Of a stretch of DNA of 64,000 nt, positions 25,906 to 35,352 are shown piece after piece. Location: NCBI RefSeq assembly GCF_900142645.1, contig NZ_FRBP01000004.1, forward strand, positions 92,038 through 156,037, in the 5' to 3' direction. The position numbers and the translations under genes were made by a program. The stretch's first letter is position 1; each line of letters begins with the position of its first letter. Under the pieces are notes generated by a model. It was not told the origin of the DNA. It ran no database searches and saw nothing but the letters and a program-made list of their open reading frames with translations. Source of the DNA: Eubacterium callanderi. GTDB taxonomy: Bacteria > Bacillota > Clostridia > Eubacteriales > Eubacteriaceae.

Positions 25906-27330
25906 ATGAGTGAGAGTAAAGATTTTAAACATTATGACCTGGTGGTACTGGGCGGGGGATTCGGTGGCTATACCGCAGCCATAAGAGCCGCCCAGCTTGG
26001 AAAAAAGGCCGCGGTAATTGAAGAAGACCGCCTTGGCGGCACCTGCCTGAATGTCGGCTGTATTCCCACTAAATTTATGCTTCAGAACGCGAAGATTATA
26101 AAAGCCTGTGACGGCGCGGCAAAGCGCGGCGTTGTCATGTCACAGCCAAGCGTCAACATGGCGCAGATGATTAAAAATAAAGATGAAAAGGTCCGCCGGC
26201 TGGGAGGCGGCATCAAAATGCTGTTAAAAAGCAACGGGGTGGACGTCTATCAGGGAACTGGCGAGGTTTTTCCGGACTATTCCGCTAAAATTACGGATAT
26301 GGAGGGCGGAGAGGAAATCATCGGCTGGGAAAAGCTGGTCATCGCTACCGGCTCCAACCCCGCCATTCCCGATTTGTTCAGGGATATTCCTGGGCTGCTG
26401 ACCAACCGCGAGGCTCTGAACCTTCCGTATCTGCCCAAGGAGCTCATCATTGTGGGCGGCGGTGTGGTGGGTTGTGAGTTTGCCACCATTTTCAGTATTT
26501 TTGGCACAAAGGTGACCATGCTGCAAAACGGCAGCACCCTGATCAATGGCTTTGATAAGGAGGGTACCGCCTGTGTAGAGGAAAGCCTGGTTAAAAACGG
26601 CGTTACCATTCATTACAACGCCTTTGTCCGGGATATTTACAAGGATTCCGCTTCCAACTTCCACCTGGAGGTTGAGATGCGCAATGAGGAACAGCCAAAA
26701 AGCTTTTGCTGCGCCGATGTGCTCATGGCCACCGGACGCTGTGCAAACTTAAAAGGGCTGGACAGCCTGAACCTTGAGCTTGACCGCGGCTGGGTAGATG
26801 TCAATGATTACCTTGAAACCTCTGTAGCAGACGTCTACGCCATTGGAGACGTGACAGCCAAATCCCATCTTGCCCACGGCGCGTCCGCTATGGCCATGCG
26901 GGCCGTTGAGAACATGTTTGGCGGCAGACCCACTAAGATGAACTACAGCCTGATTCCCTCCTGCGTGTATACCCTTCCCGAGGTGGCCTCAGTCGGTATG
27001 CGGGAGGAAGCTGCGAGAGAAGCCTATTCAAACGTCAGGGTGGGGAGCTTCCCCATGAGCGCCAGCGGCCGAGCGCTGATCCGTGATGAAAGCCAGGGCT
27101 TTGTCAAGGTCATCACCGAGGATAAATACGGTGAGATTCTGGGCATTCACGTCGCCGGTCCAGGCGCTACAGAGCTGATCACTCAAGCCGAGACCATCAT
27201 GGCTCTGGAGGGAACCATTGAGGATATGTGCCGGATCATCTATCCGCATCCCACCATCTCCGAAGCTCTGTTTGAGGCGGCTATGGATACCTTTGGCATG
27301 TCCATCCATCTGCCGAAGAAAGAAGCCTGA
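25906..27330 (+). CDS. acoL: Dihydrolipoamide dehydrogenase (E3)
   Basis: Flavoprotein that reoxidises dihydrolipoamide with NAD+. The FAD motif GGGFGGYTAA starts near residue 16, and the redox-active disulfide is C47/C52 in GGTCLNVGCIPTK. The NAD motif IIVGGGVVGCEFATIF is near 180, the second FAD block is YAIGDVTAKSHLAHGAS, and the catalytic His-Glu pair is in YPHPTISEALFEA. At 474 residues it lacks the N-terminal lipoyl domain that some AcoL proteins have. It is the last gene of the complex, 23 bases after acoC. Confidence 0.93.
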   Translation: MSESKDFKHYDLVVLGGGFGGYTAAIRAAQLGKKAAVIEEDRLGGTCLNVGCIPTKFMLQNAKIIKACDGAAKRGVVMSQPSVNMAQMIKNKDEKVRRLGGGIKMLLKSNGVDVYQGTGEVFPDYSAKITDMEGGEEIIGWEKLVIATGSNPAIPDLFRDIPGLLTNREALNLPYLPKELIIVGGGVVGCEFATIFSIFGTKVTMLQNGSTLINGFDKEGTACVEESLVKNGVTIHYNAFVRDIYKDSASNFHLEVEMRNEEQPKSFCCADVLMATGRCANLKGLDSLNLELDRGWVDVNDYLETSVADVYAIGDVTAKSHLAHGASAMAMRAVENMFGGRPTKMNYSLIPSCVYTLPEVASVGMREEAAREAYSNVRVGSFPMSASGRALIRDESQGFVKVITEDKYGEILGIHVAGPGATELITQAETIMALEGTIEDMCRIIYPHPTISEALFEAAMDTFGMSIHLPKKEA

Positions 27331-27337
27331 AAAGCCT

Positions 27338-27709
27338 ATGAGAACACTGGGAAACATCATCTGGTTTCTGTTTGGCGGGTTGATTTGTGCCCTGGGATGG
27401 GTGATTTCAGGCTTGATCTGCTGTGTGACCATCATCGGTATACCTGTTGGGCTCCAGGCCTTTAAATTCGCCAGCTTTGTGCTCTGGCCTTTCGGGCGGG
27501 ATATTGATTTCAGCGGAATGGGTACAGGCTCTTTTCTGGTGAATATCCTCTGGATCATCTTTTTTGGGTGGGAGCTGGCGCTTGCCTCACTGGCCTTTGG
27601 TCTTGTCTACTGCGTTACCATTGTGGGAATTCCTTTTGGCCTTCAGCATTTTAAATTTATGAAGCTGGCACTGATGCCCTTCGGCGCGGAAATTATTACA
27701 ATTGATTGA
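27338..27709 (+). CDS. YccF-domain membrane protein
   Basis: A 123-residue inner-membrane protein with two repeated YccF modules. Each has the pattern FGGLICALGWVISGL / FFGWELALASLAFGL followed by CCVTIIGIPVGLQAFKFASF / CVTIVGIPFGLQHFKFMKLA. Function is unknown for the family. The real start is ATG 27338, 8 bases after acoL, although the frame is open further upstream inside acoL. The tight spacing suggests co-transcription with the dehydrogenase genes, but the family occurs in many contexts, so this need not mean a shared role. Confidence 0.85.
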   Translation: MRTLGNIIWFLFGGLICALGWVISGLICCVTIIGIPVGLQAFKFASFVLWPFGRDIDFSGMGTGSFLVNILWIIFFGWELALASLAFGLVYCVTIVGIPFGLQHFKFMKLALMPFGAEIITID

Positions 27710-27740
27710 CGATTAACAGAAAATACTGGCTGAAAAGGGC

Positions 27741-27768
27741 TTGACAAAGCGTGATTAACGGATAAACT
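27741..27768 (+). promoter_or_regulatory. Probable guaA promoter
   Basis: TTGACA (27741-27746), a 16-base spacer and TAAACT (27763-27768) lie just upstream of guaA. No guanine riboswitch fold is visible in the remaining short leader. Confidence 0.5.
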
Positions 27769-27796
27769 ATATACATTAACTCATCAAGGAGGAAAA

Positions 27797-29335
27797 ATGG
27801 CAGAAAGAGAAACAATTCTGATCATCGATTTTGGTGCCCAGTATAACCAGCTCATCGCCCGCCGGGTGCGTGAAGCAAGCGTTTATTCTGAGGTGGTACC
27901 CTACGATGTATCCATTGAAAGAATTAAGGAAATCAATCCAAAGGGGATCATCTTTACAGGGGGTCCTTCCAGTGTTCACGAAGAGGGCGCTCCAAAGTGT
28001 AACCCGGATATCTATACATTGGGGATTCCTGTGCTGGGAATTTGTTACGGCGCCCAGCTTATGGCCCAGCAGCTGGGGGGAGACACCGACTCGGCTGAGA
28101 TCCGCGAATATGGCAAAAAAGCTGTGAAAATCGGGAAAAAAGACAGCGTGCTGTTCAAGGATGTCAAAGACGATTCCATAGTATGGATGAGCCACACCAA
28201 TTATATCGCTCAGGTCCCCGATGGCTTTGAGATTGCAGCCACCACCGAAACCTGCCCGGTAGCCGCCATGGAAAACGCAGGGGCAAAAATGTATGCTGTG
28301 CAGTTTCATCCAGAGGTAGAGCACAGCCAATACGGAAAAGAGCTGCTTCGCAACTTCATCTACGATGTCTGCGGCTGCCAGGGCCTGTGGACCATGGAAA
28401 ACTTCATCGAAGAGCAGATAAAGGCTATCCGCGAACGAGTCGGTGATAAAAAGGTGCTCTGTGCTCTGAGCGGCGGTGTGGATTCATCTGTAGCCTCAAC
28501 CCTGGTGCACCGCGCCATCGGTGACCAGCTGACCTGTATCTTTGTGGACCACGGTCTGCTGCGTAAAGACGAAGGCGACCAGGTTGAGGAGATTTTTAAA
28601 AATCGTTTTAAGATGAACTTTATCCGTGTCAACTGCGAAGACCGCTTTCTCGGCAAGCTGGCCGGCATAGATGATCCTGAACGCAAGCGCAAGATCATCG
28701 GCGAAGAGTTTATCCGTGTTTTTGAAGAAGAATCCAGCAAGCTGAAAAATATTGATTACCTTCTCCAGGGAACCATTTATCCAGATGTTATCGAGAGCGG
28801 CACCAAAAACGCCGCAGTAATCAAAAGCCACCACAATGTTGGCGGCCTGCCCGAGGATGTGGATTTTGAGCTCATTGAGCCTCTCCGCAACCTTTTCAAG
28901 GACGAAGTCCGCGAGCTTGGCGAGGAGCTTGGGCTCGACCATGACTTGGTTTGGCGCCAGCCCTTCCCAGGCCCGGGTTTAGCCATCCGCGTTATGGGCG
29001 AAGTCACCAAGGAAAAGCTTGATCTGCTGCGCGAAGCTGATTTTGTTTTCCGCGATGAAATCGCAAAAGCCGGTCTGGACGAAGAAATCTGGCAGTACTT
29101 TGCGGTCCTTCCAGGTAACCGCAGCGTCGGCGTCATGGGCGACGAACGGACCTACGACTACACTGTTGGTCTGAGAGCCGTCACCTCTGTCGATGGTATG
29201 ACTTCTGACTGGGCAAGAATCCCCTTCGATGTAATGGAAAGTATCTCTACCCGCATTGTCAATGAAGTTCCCCACGTTAACCGTATCGTGTACGATATTA
29301 CGAGCAAGCCGCCATCAACGATTGAATGGGAATAG
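27797..29335 (+). CDS. guaA: GMP synthase (glutamine-hydrolysing)
   Basis: Converts XMP to GMP using ATP and glutamine. The class I glutaminase domain (residues 1-190) has the nucleophile in GICYGAQ and the His/Glu pair in QFHPEVEH. The ATP-pyrophosphatase loop LSGGVDSSV is near 225, and the C-terminal dimerisation domain ends in the invariant PPSTIEWE. At 512 residues it is standard. AAGGAGG precedes the ATG. The upstream enzyme GuaB is also in this window (40852-42360) but is not linked in an operon. Confidence 0.97.
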   Translation: MAERETILIIDFGAQYNQLIARRVREASVYSEVVPYDVSIERIKEINPKGIIFTGGPSSVHEEGAPKCNPDIYTLGIPVLGICYGAQLMAQQLGGDTDSAEIREYGKKAVKIGKKDSVLFKDVKDDSIVWMSHTNYIAQVPDGFEIAATTETCPVAAMENAGAKMYAVQFHPEVEHSQYGKELLRNFIYDVCGCQGLWTMENFIEEQIKAIRERVGDKKVLCALSGGVDSSVASTLVHRAIGDQLTCIFVDHGLLRKDEGDQVEEIFKNRFKMNFIRVNCEDRFLGKLAGIDDPERKRKIIGEEFIRVFEEESSKLKNIDYLLQGTIYPDVIESGTKNAAVIKSHHNVGGLPEDVDFELIEPLRNLFKDEVRELGEELGLDHDLVWRQPFPGPGLAIRVMGEVTKEKLDLLREADFVFRDEIAKAGLDEEIWQYFAVLPGNRSVGVMGDERTYDYTVGLRAVTSVDGMTSDWARIPFDVMESISTRIVNEVPHVNRIVYDITSKPPSTIEWE

Positions 29336-29350
29336 ATAATAAAACAACAA

Positions 29351-29395
29351 AACCCTCGAAAGGTTTATACAAAACCCTTTCGAGGGTTTATTTTA
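29351..29395 (+). terminator. guaA terminator
   Basis: AACCCTCGAAAGG (29351-29363) pairs with CCTTTCGAGGGTT (29376-29388), followed by TATTTTATT. Confidence 0.85.
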
Positions 29396-29451
29396 TTGTA
29401 TAAGATTTATGATATTTTAACAAAAATCAAAAAATATTAACAAAATATTTA

Positions 29452-29485
29452 CTTAGCCCTGTATATAATCATATACAGGGCTAAG
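29452..29485. repeat. Perfect 15-bp palindrome upstream of kdp
   Basis: CTTAGCCCTGTATAT (29452-29466) and ATATACAGGGCTAAG (29471-29485) are exact inverted copies around a 4-base spacer. No T tract follows. It lies in the 310-base non-coding stretch between the guaA terminator and the kdp genes, about 220 bases before the first kdp reading frame, and could be a regulator site or an RNA hairpin in the kdp leader. In the rest of the stretch I see only a weaker match between ATATGTCC (29522-29529) and GGACATGTAT (29577-29586), and no c-di-AMP (ydaO) riboswitch consensus. Confidence 0.6.
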
Positions 29486-29705
29486 CTCAAAAGAAGTAAC
29501 CGGCACGAAGACGCTTTGTATATATGTCCGTTATCCGTTTTGTGGAGAATCAGATAAAGACATATTTATTTTATGTGGACATGTATCATGAAAATGCGCA
29601 TTTATTCTTTCTTAATATCTTTTTTAAATTATGTACACTTTATTTATATGAAAACAGATAGAATAAACTGGCAATATCAAATAGGCAAACAGGAGGAATA
29701 AAAAA

Positions 29706-29822
29706 ATGATGGATGTAATTATGGTAGGGACATTGATTGTCTGTATCGTTTCAATGCTGGGCTTCACTGTTTTTTGCAGTAAGCAGGTAGACAAAAAAAG
29801 TCCTGTCAAAAAGGAGGAATAG
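29706..29822 (+). CDS. Unknown 38-residue membrane peptide at the head of the kdp operon
   Basis: A reading frame preceded by a strong ribosome site (CAGGAGGAATAAAAAA, with the start ATG at 29706, or ATG 29709). The peptide has one hydrophobic segment (residues about 5-23, VIMVGTLIVCIVSMLGFTVF), then CSKQVDKK and a Lys/Glu-rich tail. The AAGGAGG that encodes its last codons is also the ribosome site of kdpF, so the two are translationally linked. I do not know a family for it. It is not KdpF, which follows. A role as a small accessory or regulatory subunit of the Kdp pump is an inference from position. Confidence 0.6.
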   Translation: MMDVIMVGTLIVCIVSMLGFTVFCSKQVDKKSPVKKEE

Positions 29823-29825
29823 AGA

Positions 29826-29903
29826 ATGCTGGTACTTGGAATTATTATTGTGGCAATGTTTGGTTATCTCACCTACGCACTCATAAATCCAGAAAAATTT
29901 TAA
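29826..29903 (+). CDS. kdpF: Potassium-transporting ATPase small subunit KdpF
   Basis: A 25-residue one-helix peptide ending in YLTYALINPEKF, which is the diagnostic C-terminus of KdpF (LLYALLNPEKF-type). KdpF stabilises the KdpFABC complex in the membrane. It is preceded by AAGGAGGAATAGAGA and followed 64 bases later by kdpA. It is too short for ordinary gene-length cut-offs and is easily missed. Confidence 0.85.
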   Translation: MLVLGIIIVAMFGYLTYALINPEKF

Positions 29904-29967
29904 AAATAAAACATATTGCTGAGATGGCAGTAGCACTAAAATAAAAAAAGAGATGAAGGAGTATTAA

Positions 29968-31653
29968 ATGTTACAAGTTGCTTTAACTTTAGCATTGTTT
30001 GTGATTATTATTTTTCCGTTGGGAACATATATTTATCACATCGCAACCAATAAAAAGACCTTTGCTGATCCGGTCTTTGACAGAGTTGACAATGCCATTT
30101 ATAAAGTATGCGGCGTCGATATGGATCGACAGATGAACTGGAAACAGTATGCTGTTGCTCTGGTCGTCACAAATGCTTTTATGATTTTTATTGGTTACAT
30201 CATTTTAAGAATTCAGTTTTTACCTGTTTTCAACCCAAATGGGATTGAGGGAATGGAAGCCAGTTTGTCATTTAACACAATCATTAGTTTTATGACCAAT
30301 ACAAACCTCCAGCATTACTCGGGTGAATCCGGCCTTTCCTATTTGAGCCAGATGCTTGTCATTATTTACATGATGTTTGTTTCAGCGGCCTCGGGTTACG
30401 GCGTTTGCGTGGCGTTTATCAGGGGTCTGGCTGGCGGTAAAGACGGCAGAAAAGCCATGGGAAACTTTTATGCGGATCTTATCCGTATCACTACCCGCGT
30501 TTTATTGCCGTTATCCATTATTTTGGGGACTTTCCTTATTTCTCAAGGGGTTCCGCAAACATTATTGGGAACCGCAACGGTTGCTTCCTTGGAAGGTGGT
30601 TTGCAGGATATTGCGCGCGGACCTGTTGCGGCGCTTGAAATTATCAAGCATTTAGGCACAAACGGCGGTGGATTCCTTGGCGCGAATTCATCAACACCGA
30701 TTGAAAATCCAACGATTTTAACAAATATCTGTGAATTATTATCAATGATGATCATTCCAGGCGCTCTGGTCGTTGCCTTTGGTCTTATGATCAAGGACAA
30801 AAAGCAGGGATGGATGGTATTTGGAGCAATGGCCATTATTTTCGTAATTGGCCTTGGCGTATGTATGACGGCTGAACACGCCGGCAATCCGGCACTGGCA
30901 GAAGTAGGCTTAAACCAGAGCATGGGTAATTTTGAAGGGAAAGAAGTCCGTTTTGGGATTGACCAGTCAGCACTGTTTACAACGGTTACCACCTCGTTTA
31001 CAACAGGTACTGTTAATAATATGCATGATTCCCTGACACCTCTTGGCGGCATGGTTCCGCTGCTTCATATGATGCTGAACTGCGTATTTGGCGGCGAGGG
31101 CGTCGGATTGATGAATATTTTGACCTATGCAGTGCTGACGGTCTTTATCTGCGGGTTAATGGTTGGCCGTACACCTGAATTCCTGACAAAGAAAATTGAA
31201 AGCAGGGAAGTAAAACTGGCGGCGCTGGTGATCATTATCCATCCACTGCTGATTTTAGGCTTTTCAGCCTTGGCGGTATCCGTACAGGCTGGTCTTGACG
31301 GCATTACGAATCCAGGCTTCCATGGGTTATCCCAGGTGCTTTATGAATATGCTTCTTCGGCCGCCAACAATGGTTCTGGCTTTGAAGGGCTTGCTGATAA
31401 CTCAGTGTTCTGGAATGTTACAGCCGGCCTGGCAATGTTCTTTGGCCGTTATTTAGCGATTATCCTTCAGCTGGCTTTTGCAAGCTCCCTGATGAATAAA
31501 GCGTCTGTCAGCGTAAGCGCAGGCACGATGAAAACAAACAATGTTATGTTCATGATTTTGCTGGTTTTAATCGTCTATGTAGTCGGCGCGCTGACATTCT
31601 TCCCGGCTCTGGCACTTGGACCAATTGCAGAGCATCTTACATTGTGGTTCTAA
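29968..31653 (+). CDS. kdpA: Potassium-transporting ATPase, K+-binding subunit KdpA
   Basis: Channel-like subunit of the high-affinity K+ pump, related to the SKT superfamily, with about ten membrane helices. Selectivity-filter regions are visible as TNLQHYSGE near residue 110, GTNGGGFLGANSSTPIENP near 230 and the later SSAANNGSGFEGL. At 561 residues it is standard. It lies after kdpF and 17 bases before kdpB. Pumps of this type are made when K+ is scarce. The usual sensor pair KdpDE is not in the window. Confidence 0.97.
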   Translation: MLQVALTLALFVIIIFPLGTYIYHIATNKKTFADPVFDRVDNAIYKVCGVDMDRQMNWKQYAVALVVTNAFMIFIGYIILRIQFLPVFNPNGIEGMEASLSFNTIISFMTNTNLQHYSGESGLSYLSQMLVIIYMMFVSAASGYGVCVAFIRGLAGGKDGRKAMGNFYADLIRITTRVLLPLSIILGTFLISQGVPQTLLGTATVASLEGGLQDIARGPVAALEIIKHLGTNGGGFLGANSSTPIENPTILTNICELLSMMIIPGALVVAFGLMIKDKKQGWMVFGAMAIIFVIGLGVCMTAEHAGNPALAEVGLNQSMGNFEGKEVRFGIDQSALFTTVTTSFTTGTVNNMHDSLTPLGGMVPLLHMMLNCVFGGEGVGLMNILTYAVLTVFICGLMVGRTPEFLTKKIESREVKLAALVIIIHPLLILGFSALAVSVQAGLDGITNPGFHGLSQVLYEYASSAANNGSGFEGLADNSVFWNVTAGLAMFFGRYLAIILQLAFASSLMNKASVSVSAGTMKTNNVMFMILLVLIVYVVGALTFFPALALGPIAEHLTLWF

Positions 31654-31670
31654 TAAAGGAAGGATTATAA

Positions 31671-33743
31671 ATGAGTAAACAAGAAAAACAAACGAAATTT
31701 ATAACAAGAGATATACTCAAAGATGCCTTGATTGGATCTGTTAAAAAACTAAATCCGGCCTACATGATTAAAAATCCAGTTATGTTTGTTGTTGAAATTG
31801 GATTTTTTATCTCACTGATACTGACCATTTTTCCAACTTTATTTGGAGATATTGGGGATGTCAGTCATCTGAGGCTTTATAATGGCATCGTAGCAGTTAT
31901 TTTGTTGATTACGGTTCTTTTTGCAAATTTTGCTGAATCGGTAGCAGAAGGACGAGGCCGCGCACAGGCAGAATCATTAAAGAAAACCAAAAAAGACACA
32001 CAGGCCAGAGTTATCAGAGCAGATGGAAGTGAAGAAACATTGAGCTCAAATGAACTCAAGAAGGGCGATATTGTCTTTGTTAAGGCAGGAGAGATGATTC
32101 CGAACGACGGTGAGGTTATCGAAGGGATAGCATCAGTGGATGAATCGGCGATTACTGGTGAATCAGCGCCGGTAGTGCGTGAAGCGGGAGGCGACTTTGC
32201 TTCTGTCACTGGTGGGACAACAGTTGTCAGCGATTGGCTGAAAATTAGAATTACAGCGGACCCGGGTGAATCCTTTTTAGACAAGATGATCAAGCTGGTT
32301 GAAGGCGCTTCACGTCAGAAAACACCAAATGAGGTTGCTTTGACAACTCTGTTAGTTGGCTTAACCATCATTTTCTTATTGGTAATTGTCACATTGTATC
32401 CGCTTGCGGGCTATTCCGGTGTTCAGATTCCGATTTCGACGATGATTGCTCTGGCAGTTTGCCTTATACCAACGACCATCGGAGCGCTGCTCTCTGCAAT
32501 TGGTATTGCCGGAATGGATCGTGTTACCCGGTTTAATGTTATCGCAATGTCCGGTAAGGCCGTTGAAGCCTGCGGAGATGTCAATACAATGATCCTGGAT
32601 AAAACAGGGACGATTACCTATGGCAACCGCTTAGCGGCGGATTTTATCCCTGTTGGTGTAGAAAGTAAAAACGATTTAACGGATTATGCTGTGATGTGCT
32701 CTATCAATGATGAGACGCCAGAAGGGAAATCGACAGTTGAATTAGGCAAACAGCTCAATACAAAGGGTATAACAGAGGAAGCAAAAAATGCAGAATTTAT
32801 TGAGTTCTCTGCTCAAACACGAATGAGCGGCATAGATCTGCCCGATGGTACAACAATCCGTAAGGGTGCTTCGGATGCTATTATAGACCGCGTCAAAAAA
32901 ATGGGTGGTGTCATTCCAAGAGATCTTGAAGAAACCGTAAATAATGTTGCGGCTCTTGGCGGAACACCTCTGGTAGTGTGTGTTAATGAGCGCATCTATG
33001 GGGTTATCTATCTGAAGGATACGGTAAAGCCTGGATTGGTAGAACGTTTTGACCGCCTCCGCCAGATGGGGATTAAAACCGTTATGTGTACTGGGGACAA
33101 TCCTCTGACAGCGGCCACCATTGCGAAGGAAGCAGGAGTTGACAGCTTTATCGCAGAATGTAAGCCAGAAGATAAGATTGAAGCTATCAAGAAAGAACAG
33201 GCTGAAGGAAAGCTGGTGGCAATGACCGGTGACGGAACAAATGACGCCCCGGCACTGGCGCAGGCAGATGTCGGCTTGGCAATGAACAGTGGGACAACGG
33301 CTGCAAAAGAAGCCGCAAATATGGTGGATCTTGATTCAAACCCGACCAAAATTCTCGAAGTTGTTGAGATTGGAAAGCAGCTGTTAATCACACGTGGCGC
33401 CTTGACAACTTTCAGTATTGCCAACGACATCGCGAAATACTTTGCTATTATTCCGGCGATGTTTACATTGGCAATTCCTCAGATGCAGATTCTTAACATT
33501 ATGCATTTGTCTACTCCCTACAGTGCTATTTTATCAGCGTTAATTTTTAATGCGGTGATTATTCCACTTTTAATCCCGTTAGCAATGCGCGGCGTCAAGT
33601 ATAAGCCCATGAAATCAGAATCCATGCTGCTGCGCAACATTCTGATATATGGCCTTGGAGGCGTGATTGTGCCTTTTATAGGGATAAAACTCATAGACCT
33701 GATCATTGCGCCACTGGTCATGGCGATCGGGCTGGGAATATAA
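31671..33743 (+). CDS. kdpB: Potassium-transporting ATPase, ATP-binding subunit KdpB
   Basis: P-type ATPase subunit. The phosphorylated aspartate is D310 in [10 protein letters not shown]. The TGES loop is present as ITGESAPV near 165 and the hinge as [19 protein letters not shown] near 520. At 690 residues it matches the family. It moves K+ together with KdpA, with ATP hydrolysis on the cytosolic side. The ribosome site AAGGAAGGATTATAA precedes ATG 31671. Confidence 0.97.
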   Translation: MSKQEKQTKFITRDILKDALIGSVKKLNPAYMIKNPVMFVVEIGFFISLILTIFPTLFGDIGDVSHLRLYNGIVAVILLITVLFANFAESVAEGRGRAQAESLKKTKKDTQARVIRADGSEETLSSNELKKGDIVFVKAGEMIPNDGEVIEGIASVDESAITGESAPVVREAGGDFASVTGGTTVVSDWLKIRITADPGESFLDKMIKLVEGASRQKTPNEVALTTLLVGLTIIFLLVIVTLYPLAGYSGVQIPISTMIALAVCLIPTTIGALLSAIGIAGMDRVTRFNVIAMSGKAVEACGDVNTMILDKTGTITYGNRLAADFIPVGVESKNDLTDYAVMCSINDETPEGKSTVELGKQLNTKGITEEAKNAEFIEFSAQTRMSGIDLPDGTTIRKGASDAIIDRVKKMGGVIPRDLEETVNNVAALGGTPLVVCVNERIYGVIYLKDTVKPGLVERFDRLRQMGIKTVMCTGDNPLTAATIAKEAGVDSFIAECKPEDKIEAIKKEQAEGKLVAMTGDGTNDAPALAQADVGLAMNSGTTAAKEAANMVDLDSNPTKILEVVEIGKQLLITRGALTTFSIANDIAKYFAIIPAMFTLAIPQMQILNIMHLSTPYSAILSALIFNAVIIPLLIPLAMRGVKYKPMKSESMLLRNILIYGLGGVIVPFIGIKLIDLIIAPLVMAIGLGI

Positions 33744-33760
33744 GAAAGGATTGATTTATA

Positions 33761-34405
33761 ATGAAAGAAATCATCACGACAACGCTAAAGCCTGCTTTAT
33801 TAGTAACCATTGTTTTACTGGTAATATGTGGTTTGCTTTATCCGCTCGCGCTGACAGGTATTGGACAGCTTGCCTTTAACCATCAGGCGAACGGCAGCAT
33901 TATCACCGTTAACGGCAAGGAAGTGGGATCAGAACATGTTGGTCAGCAGTTTACAGAGCCATATTTCCTGAAGGGACGTGTCTCTGCCTATAATTATAAC
34001 ACTTACACAGAAGAAGACTTGCAGATAGATCCGGAAACGGGAGAGGCGAACTACACAGGCGTCGCATCAGGCGGTTCAAACTATGGAAACAGTAACCCTG
34101 AGCTGCAGGCCCGCGTGGAAGAAAGCATCAATGAATTTTTAGCGGCCAATCCAGGTGTCAAACGCGAGGACATTCCAGCTGATCTGATGACAGCCTCTGG
34201 TTCTGGGCTCGACCCGGATATCTCACCGGCATCTGCTGAGATTCAGGTGCCAGCTGTTTCAAAGGCAAGCGGTATTCCGGAGGATGAGCTGCGGCAAATG
34301 ATTGCCGATAATACGGAAGGTAAGGTTTTAGGCATTTTTGGTCAGGACCGTGTTAATGTGTTAAAAGTAAATATTGAGATTGCTCAAAAAATGGGCCTTT
34401 TATAA
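33761..34405 (+). CDS. kdpC: Potassium-transporting ATPase subunit KdpC
   Basis: Single-span accessory subunit. The membrane helix is at residues about 12-35, and the extracytoplasmic domain carries the family blocks SEHVGQQFTEPYFLKGRVSA, ASGGSNYGNSNP and SGSGLDPDISPASAEIQVP. The length of 214 is normal. A strong terminator at 34458 ends the operon directly after it, so no kdpD or kdpE is co-transcribed. Confidence 0.96.
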   Translation: MKEIITTTLKPALLVTIVLLVICGLLYPLALTGIGQLAFNHQANGSIITVNGKEVGSEHVGQQFTEPYFLKGRVSAYNYNTYTEEDLQIDPETGEANYTGVASGGSNYGNSNPELQARVEESINEFLAANPGVKREDIPADLMTASGSGLDPDISPASAEIQVPAVSKASGIPEDELRQMIADNTEGKVLGIFGQDRVNVLKVNIEIAQKMGLL

Positions 34406-34457
34406 ACCTGAGAAGAACATCATAATTTTAAGCAGTAACATTTCTGTAAAATAACAG

Positions 34458-34507
34458 CCGTATATGAGCCAGCAATATTTTGTCTGGCAAGCATATACGG
34501 TTTTTTT
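34458..34507 (+). terminator. kdp operon terminator
   Basis: CCGTATATG (34458-34467) pairs with CATATACGG (34492-34500). An inner GCCAG/CTGGC stem and a run of seven T complete it. Confidence 0.85.
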
Positions 34508-34526
34508 GATTTTTTGAAAAAAACGC

Positions 34527-34557
34527 TTGACTTGAAGTGAACTTCAAGTGCTAAGCT
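34527..34557 (+). promoter_or_regulatory. MerR-type promoter and operator
   Basis: TTGACT (34527-34532) and TAAGCT (34552-34557) are 19 bases apart instead of 17, and the spacer holds a perfect inverted repeat, ACTTGAAGT-GA-ACTTCAAGT (34530-34549). An overlong spacer with a centred palindrome is the known mark of promoters activated by MerR-family regulators; the half-site resembles those of aldehyde-responsive members such as AdhR. No merR-type gene is in the window. Confidence 0.85.
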
Positions 34558-34583
34558 AGGGGATGTAGAAAAGAGGGAATAAA

Positions 34584-35330
34584 ATGACAGAAAAATCAAA
34601 GGAATACTTTAGTGGACTTTTTTCAGAAAACGACGGGAGCCTGTTTGGGACAGATCCTGAGTTTACAGATTTTTTCAGCCGTTTCGCGTTCGATGAAGTG
34701 CCAAACCAGGATGATTTGGACACGCATACCCGTACATTGGCGATTTTGGCAGCACTGATCGGCTGCCAGGGCGTAGAATTGTTCAGGGACATGCTGCCTG
34801 AAGCCATAGATTACAAAGTGACACCCGTTGAGGTGAAGGAAATGATCTATCAGGCAACGGCCTATCTTGGAATCGGCCGGGTATATCCCTTTCTAAGGGC
34901 AGCCAATAAGGAATTTACAGACCTGGGTGTAAAGCTGCCATTGCCAGGGCAGGCAACAATAACGGCAAATGACCGTGTTGAAGCCGGAGAGCAGCTTCAG
35001 GTCGATATTTTTGGTGAGCAGATGAAAGGTTTCGCTGAATCTGGCCCTGAGGAGAGCCGGCATATCAATAAGTGGCTGTCAGGCAATTGCTTTGGGGATT
35101 ATTATACCAGGACAGGGCTTGATCAGCGCGAGCGTGAAATGATCACCTTTTGCTTTTTAGCTGCCCAGGGGGGCTGTGAGCCGCAGCTCATAAGCCATGC
35201 GGCGGCTAACATGCGTATTGGTAATGATAAGGCATTTCTAATTAAAGTTATTTCCCAGTGTATCCCTTATATTGGGTATCCACGCAGTCTAAACGCACTG
35301 CGGTGTGTCAGCGAGGCAGAAAAAGAATAA
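34584..35330 (+). CDS. Carboxymuconolactone decarboxylase (CMD/AhpD-like) family protein
   Basis: A 248-residue protein with two tandem CMD-like helical domains (residues about 35-110 and 145-235). The first has LAALIGCQGVELFRDMLPEA, the second ITFCFLAAQGGCEPQLISHA followed by ANMRIG. Some family members are decarboxylases and others are thiol peroxidase partners; the CxxC of AhpD is not present, so a peroxidase role is unlikely. The gene is first in a two-gene operon behind a MerR-type promoter and is followed 22 bases later by an aldo/keto reductase. A role in handling electrophiles or aldehydes is an inference. Confidence 0.8.
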   Translation: MTEKSKEYFSGLFSENDGSLFGTDPEFTDFFSRFAFDEVPNQDDLDTHTRTLAILAALIGCQGVELFRDMLPEAIDYKVTPVEVKEMIYQATAYLGIGRVYPFLRAANKEFTDLGVKLPLPGQATITANDRVEAGEQLQVDIFGEQMKGFAESGPEESRHINKWLSGNCFGDYYTRTGLDQREREMITFCFLAAQGGCEPQLISHAAANMRIGNDKAFLIKVISQCIPYIGYPRSLNALRCVSEAEKE

Positions 35331-35352
35331 GCATAAGAAGGAGTTAGTGAAA

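Noticed and set aside
29452..29485. Palindrome before kdp as a terminator
   Set aside because: No T tract follows, and the guaA transcript already has a terminator at 29351-29395.
29396..29705. c-di-AMP (ydaO) riboswitch in the kdp leader
   Set aside because: I looked for the conserved core blocks and did not see them; a covariance search would be decisive.
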